Origin: an uncultured Butyrivibrio sp.
GTDB lineage: Bacteria > Bacillota > Clostridia > Lachnospirales > Lachnospiraceae
Reading direction: 5' to 3'
Assembly (NCBI GenBank): GCA_947169985.1
Contig: CAMVRW010000020.1
Span: forward strand, 1 to 16,231
Length of the DNA stretch: 16,231 nucleotides
A model generated the notes under the pieces. That model saw only the letters and a list, made by a program, of their open reading frames with translations, did no database searches and was not told where the DNA came from. Of this stretch, positions 14,213 to 16,231 are shown one piece after another (positions within the stretch are counted from its first letter, which is position 1; each line of letters opens with the position of its first letter). The position numbers and the translations under genes were made by a program.

Positions 14213-14241
14213 AATATAATATAGTTTGTTTAGAAATGCAA
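14213..14241 (-). promoter_or_regulatory. Promoter candidate for the riboswitch and pilus operon
   Basis: TTGCAT (14241-14236), a 17-nt spacer and TATATT (14218-14213) give a sigma-A-like promoter with a good -10 and a weak -35. It would start RNA about 63 nt before the aptamer. The whole region 14144-14359 is AT-rich and holds no gene; other promoter placements are possible. Confidence 0.45.
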
Positions 14242-14320
14242 TAAATATTTTATATTTTTTTCACAGTTTCTTCACATAATGCCGGAATCCGTAGAAATGA
14301 ATAATGATACTTTTTTTCAA

Positions 14321-14336
14321 TTGTGCACAATGCACA
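14321..14336 (-). promoter_or_regulatory. Candidate operator: overlapping palindromes upstream of the pilus promoter
   Basis: TTGTGCACAA (14321-14330) is a perfect 10-bp palindrome and overlaps the hyphenated repeat TGTGCA-CAA-TGCACA (14322-14336). It sits about 80-95 bp upstream of the promoter candidate, in non-coding DNA, where a dimeric regulator could bind. Confidence 0.35.
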
Positions 14337-14359
14337 GTTTAAGTTTCCGAAAAAATGGT

Positions 14360-14395
14360 AAAAAAACAGACTCCCGAAATCAAGAATCGGGAGTC
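14360..14395 (-). terminator. Intrinsic terminator of the hook gene
   Basis: GACTCCCGA (14395-14387) and TCGGGAGTC (14377-14369) form a perfect 9-bp stem with a 9-nt loop, followed by TG and seven T (14366-14360). It isolates the hook gene from the pilus leader, so the pilus operon needs its own promoter. Confidence 0.93.
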
Positions 14396-14418
14396 CGAAA
14401 AAAATATCGGTATTTTCT

Positions 14419-16140
14419 TTATCTCTTCAGACCTCTCAGAATCTGAAGCATCTCGTCAGAAGTGGTTATAACCTTACTGTTGGCCTGGAAGCCACGCTGT
14501 GTGGTGATCATGTCAGTAAACTCTTTTGCCAGATCCACATTACTGCCCTCAAGGACGCCAGATGAAAGGTAGCCACCGTTTTCGTTAACATATCCCCACA
14601 TAGGCTGTCCGGAGTTAAGGGAAGCTTTATACATATTGTTTCCAACCTTCTCAAGTCCCATGGCGTTATTGAATCGAGCAAAAATAAGCTGTGCAAGAAC
14701 TTGGGATTCACCATTGCTGTAACGGCCATATATCGTGCCATCATCGGATATTGAAATGCCTGTCATATCTCCGGTTGGATATCCCTTATTAAGTCCCTCT
14801 GTATTTCCCTTATATCCATAGATAGTACTGAAGTGACCTCCACCAACTGTTGCATAGTTGTGAGTATTTGAAAAATCTACATACAGGTCACCAAGAACAT
14901 CGGCATCTCCGGTAAAGTGATAGGTATATCCCTTCTTTCCGGGGACATTGATATATACTTCAGAAAAATCGATTGTGGTGGTTCCCAGATCAAACTTTTT
15001 ATCTACTGTACCATCTTCGTTATAGGAAACCGCATCTTCAAAATCAAAAATAACCTCTGATATAGCCTCTCCGTTGATTGTTAGTAATGTTCCTGTGTCA
15101 TCATCAAAATTGAATGAAGCCTTTTTATCCTCAAAATCAATTCTGTTGCCATATTTATCAGTTATGTAATCAATGGAGAAATCATAGTCACATTCAGGAT
15201 CGCTGCTGGTTGGAACAGAGAAATGAAGAGTGTAAGTCTCTCCGTCTTTTCCGGTAACTGTTCTAGTAAAGTCGCCCACAACAAACGGTCCAGCCATTAC
15301 GAAATTATTTTCAACAACCACACCTTGATCATCAGTAACAGGTATAGCATTTGTAAAAATAGTTATTCGCTTCGATGATATTCCTTCCAGAGTTCCATCA
15401 TGCCTATTATATGTAAGTATCAAGGAGTCATTACCAATGTTGTCTAATTTGTTACCATTTTCATCCAGTACTTTTGAAAGATCCAACTGGTATGTGCTGT
15501 CATCATTATCTGCTGCGTCAGTAAGATTGTAGACTATTGTATACTCTTTTCCATCATTCCCATAAACATTGAGCCTTAAGTCTTTTCCCTCTACAAGGTC
15601 TTCATCATCCTTATCTATGTTACCTTTAAAATAAGCCTCACCAGTGGCTGTTCCAGGCATAACTTTTGTTTTGTCTGAAATAATAGCGCCTCCGCCTGCA
15701 ATACCTACTCCCGCCACAAAGCCAAGATAATAACCGTCATTCTGAGTAACAAGATTTCCACTGCCGTCTATTGTCAAAGCGCCGTCTCTTGTAAACATCC
15801 AATTATCTGTGCCCGGAGCCTCGGAAACAGCAAAAAATGCATCACCAGTGATCATTAAGTCAAACACATTGTTCGTTGTAATCGCAGATCCCTGAGAAGT
15901 AATATTTGTATAAATGGATCCCATTCTTGTTCCAAGTCCAACCTGAGATTTATTGGTTGTACCTGTTGTCTGAGTAGCCCCAGCCCCTTCACGGACCGTC
16001 TGATACATGACATCCTTAAAGCCTGTTGCCTGGGATTTATATGACGTTGTATTAACATTGGCAATGTTGTTACCAATGACATCCATTTCCATCTGATGGG
16101 TCTTTAAACCGGAAACTCCGGACCAGAGTGATCTCATCAT
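14419..16140 (-). CDS. flgE: Flagellar hook protein FlgE-like, 573 aa
   Basis: The N-terminus (MMRSLWSGVSGLKTHQMEMD, then NNIANVNTTSYK) is the flagellar rod/hook signature. The C-terminus (AKEFTDMITTQRGFQANSKVITTSDEMLQILRGL) is the matching helix that forms the coiled D0 core. DGYYLGF and the FARFNNAMGLEKVGNNMYKASLNSG block fit the FlgE/F/G region near the C-terminal domain. FlgE builds the curved hook between rod and filament. At 573 residues it is much longer than the roughly 260-400 of B. subtilis and E. coli FlgE; the extra length lies in the exposed middle (about 170-430), rich in Asp and Gly. The ATG at 16140 follows GGAGG by 10 nt. An ATG at 16215 would add 25 residues before the conserved start and is rejected. 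Confidence 0.88.
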   Translation of the reverse strand: MMRSLWSGVSGLKTHQMEMDVIGNNIANVNTTSYKSQATGFKDVMYQTVREGAGATQTTGTTNKSQVGLGTRMGSIYTNITSQGSAITTNNVFDLMITGDAFFAVSEAPGTDNWMFTRDGALTIDGSGNLVTQNDGYYLGFVAGVGIAGGGAIISDKTKVMPGTATGEAYFKGNIDKDDEDLVEGKDLRLNVYGNDGKEYTIVYNLTDAADNDDSTYQLDLSKVLDENGNKLDNIGNDSLILTYNRHDGTLEGISSKRITIFTNAIPVTDDQGVVVENNFVMAGPFVVGDFTRTVTGKDGETYTLHFSVPTSSDPECDYDFSIDYITDKYGNRIDFEDKKASFNFDDDTGTLLTINGEAISEVIFDFEDAVSYNEDGTVDKKFDLGTTTIDFSEVYINVPGKKGYTYHFTGDADVLGDLYVDFSNTHNYATVGGGHFSTIYGYKGNTEGLNKGYPTGDMTGISISDDGTIYGRYSNGESQVLAQLIFARFNNAMGLEKVGNNMYKASLNSGQPMWGYVNENGGYLSSGVLEGSNVDLAKEFTDMITTQRGFQANSKVITTSDEMLQILRGLKR

Positions 16141-16231
16141 AGTACACGTACCTCCAATACTTCCAAAGGCTCTTTTCCCAATAAGTACATCCGTGTACGA
16201 TATGGCAAGATCCATTTGCCGGAAAAGAAAT

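Noticed and set aside
16141..16231. Open frames upstream of the hook start, including an in-frame ATG at 16215 and another frame ending in a TGA that overlaps the ATG at 16140-16137.
   Set aside because: The in-frame extension lacks a ribosome site and precedes the conserved hook N-terminus. The other frame gives about 30 residues that I cannot match to any flagellar protein, so no upstream gene is called.
1..16231. CRISPR array, insertion sequence, phage attachment site or toxin-antitoxin pair.
   Set aside because: No regularly spaced direct repeats, transposase or integrase motifs, or paired small toxin-antitoxin frames were seen; all larger frames are explained by the genes listed.

Overview
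The window looks like chromosomal DNA of a motile, Gram-positive, low-to-moderate GC member of the Clostridia, most likely Lachnospiraceae. The grounds are sortase-anchored pilins, a MecA-type adaptor, a clostridial-type c-di-GMP-I riboswitch, a flagellar hook protein and a tRNA with no encoded CCA. The family assignment is inference from overall protein style. Every gene I can support lies on the minus strand, so transcription runs from high to low coordinates.

Read in that direction, the window opens with a flagellar hook gene (flgE-like, 16140-14419) closed by a strong intrinsic terminator (14395-14360). A long leader follows: a promoter candidate, a c-di-GMP-I (GEMM) aptamer (14143-14048), an intrinsic terminator just after it (14024-13992), and a second terminator-like hairpin (13895-13859). 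The leader feeds a seven-gene cluster: a coiled-coil protein, signal peptidase I, a 1793-residue wall-anchored adhesin or tip pilin, a major pilin with an LPSTG anchor, a class C pilus sortase, a minor or basal pilin with an LPQTG anchor, a second sortase of a different type, and (as an eighth, looser member) an 89-residue membrane protein. This is a complete sortase-assembled pilus locus. The leader suggests it is switched by cyclic di-GMP, next to a flagellar gene.

Downstream are housekeeping or unrelated genes: a MecA-like adaptor with its own promoter candidate, a divergent arginase-fold protein, a tRNA-Leu(CAG) whose -35 box lies inside the last codons of the arginase-like gene, the tRNA terminator, and the start of a protein that begins directly with a c-di-GMP phosphodiesterase (EAL) domain and runs off the window at position 1.

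As a working model, the signal peptidase and sortases process pilins exported by Sec. The class C sortase polymerises the major pilin through its YPK lysine, the large adhesin sits at the tip or along the side, and the minor pilin ends the fibre at the wall. c-di-GMP sets expression of the whole operon through the leader. The direction of that control (on or off) cannot be settled by eye.
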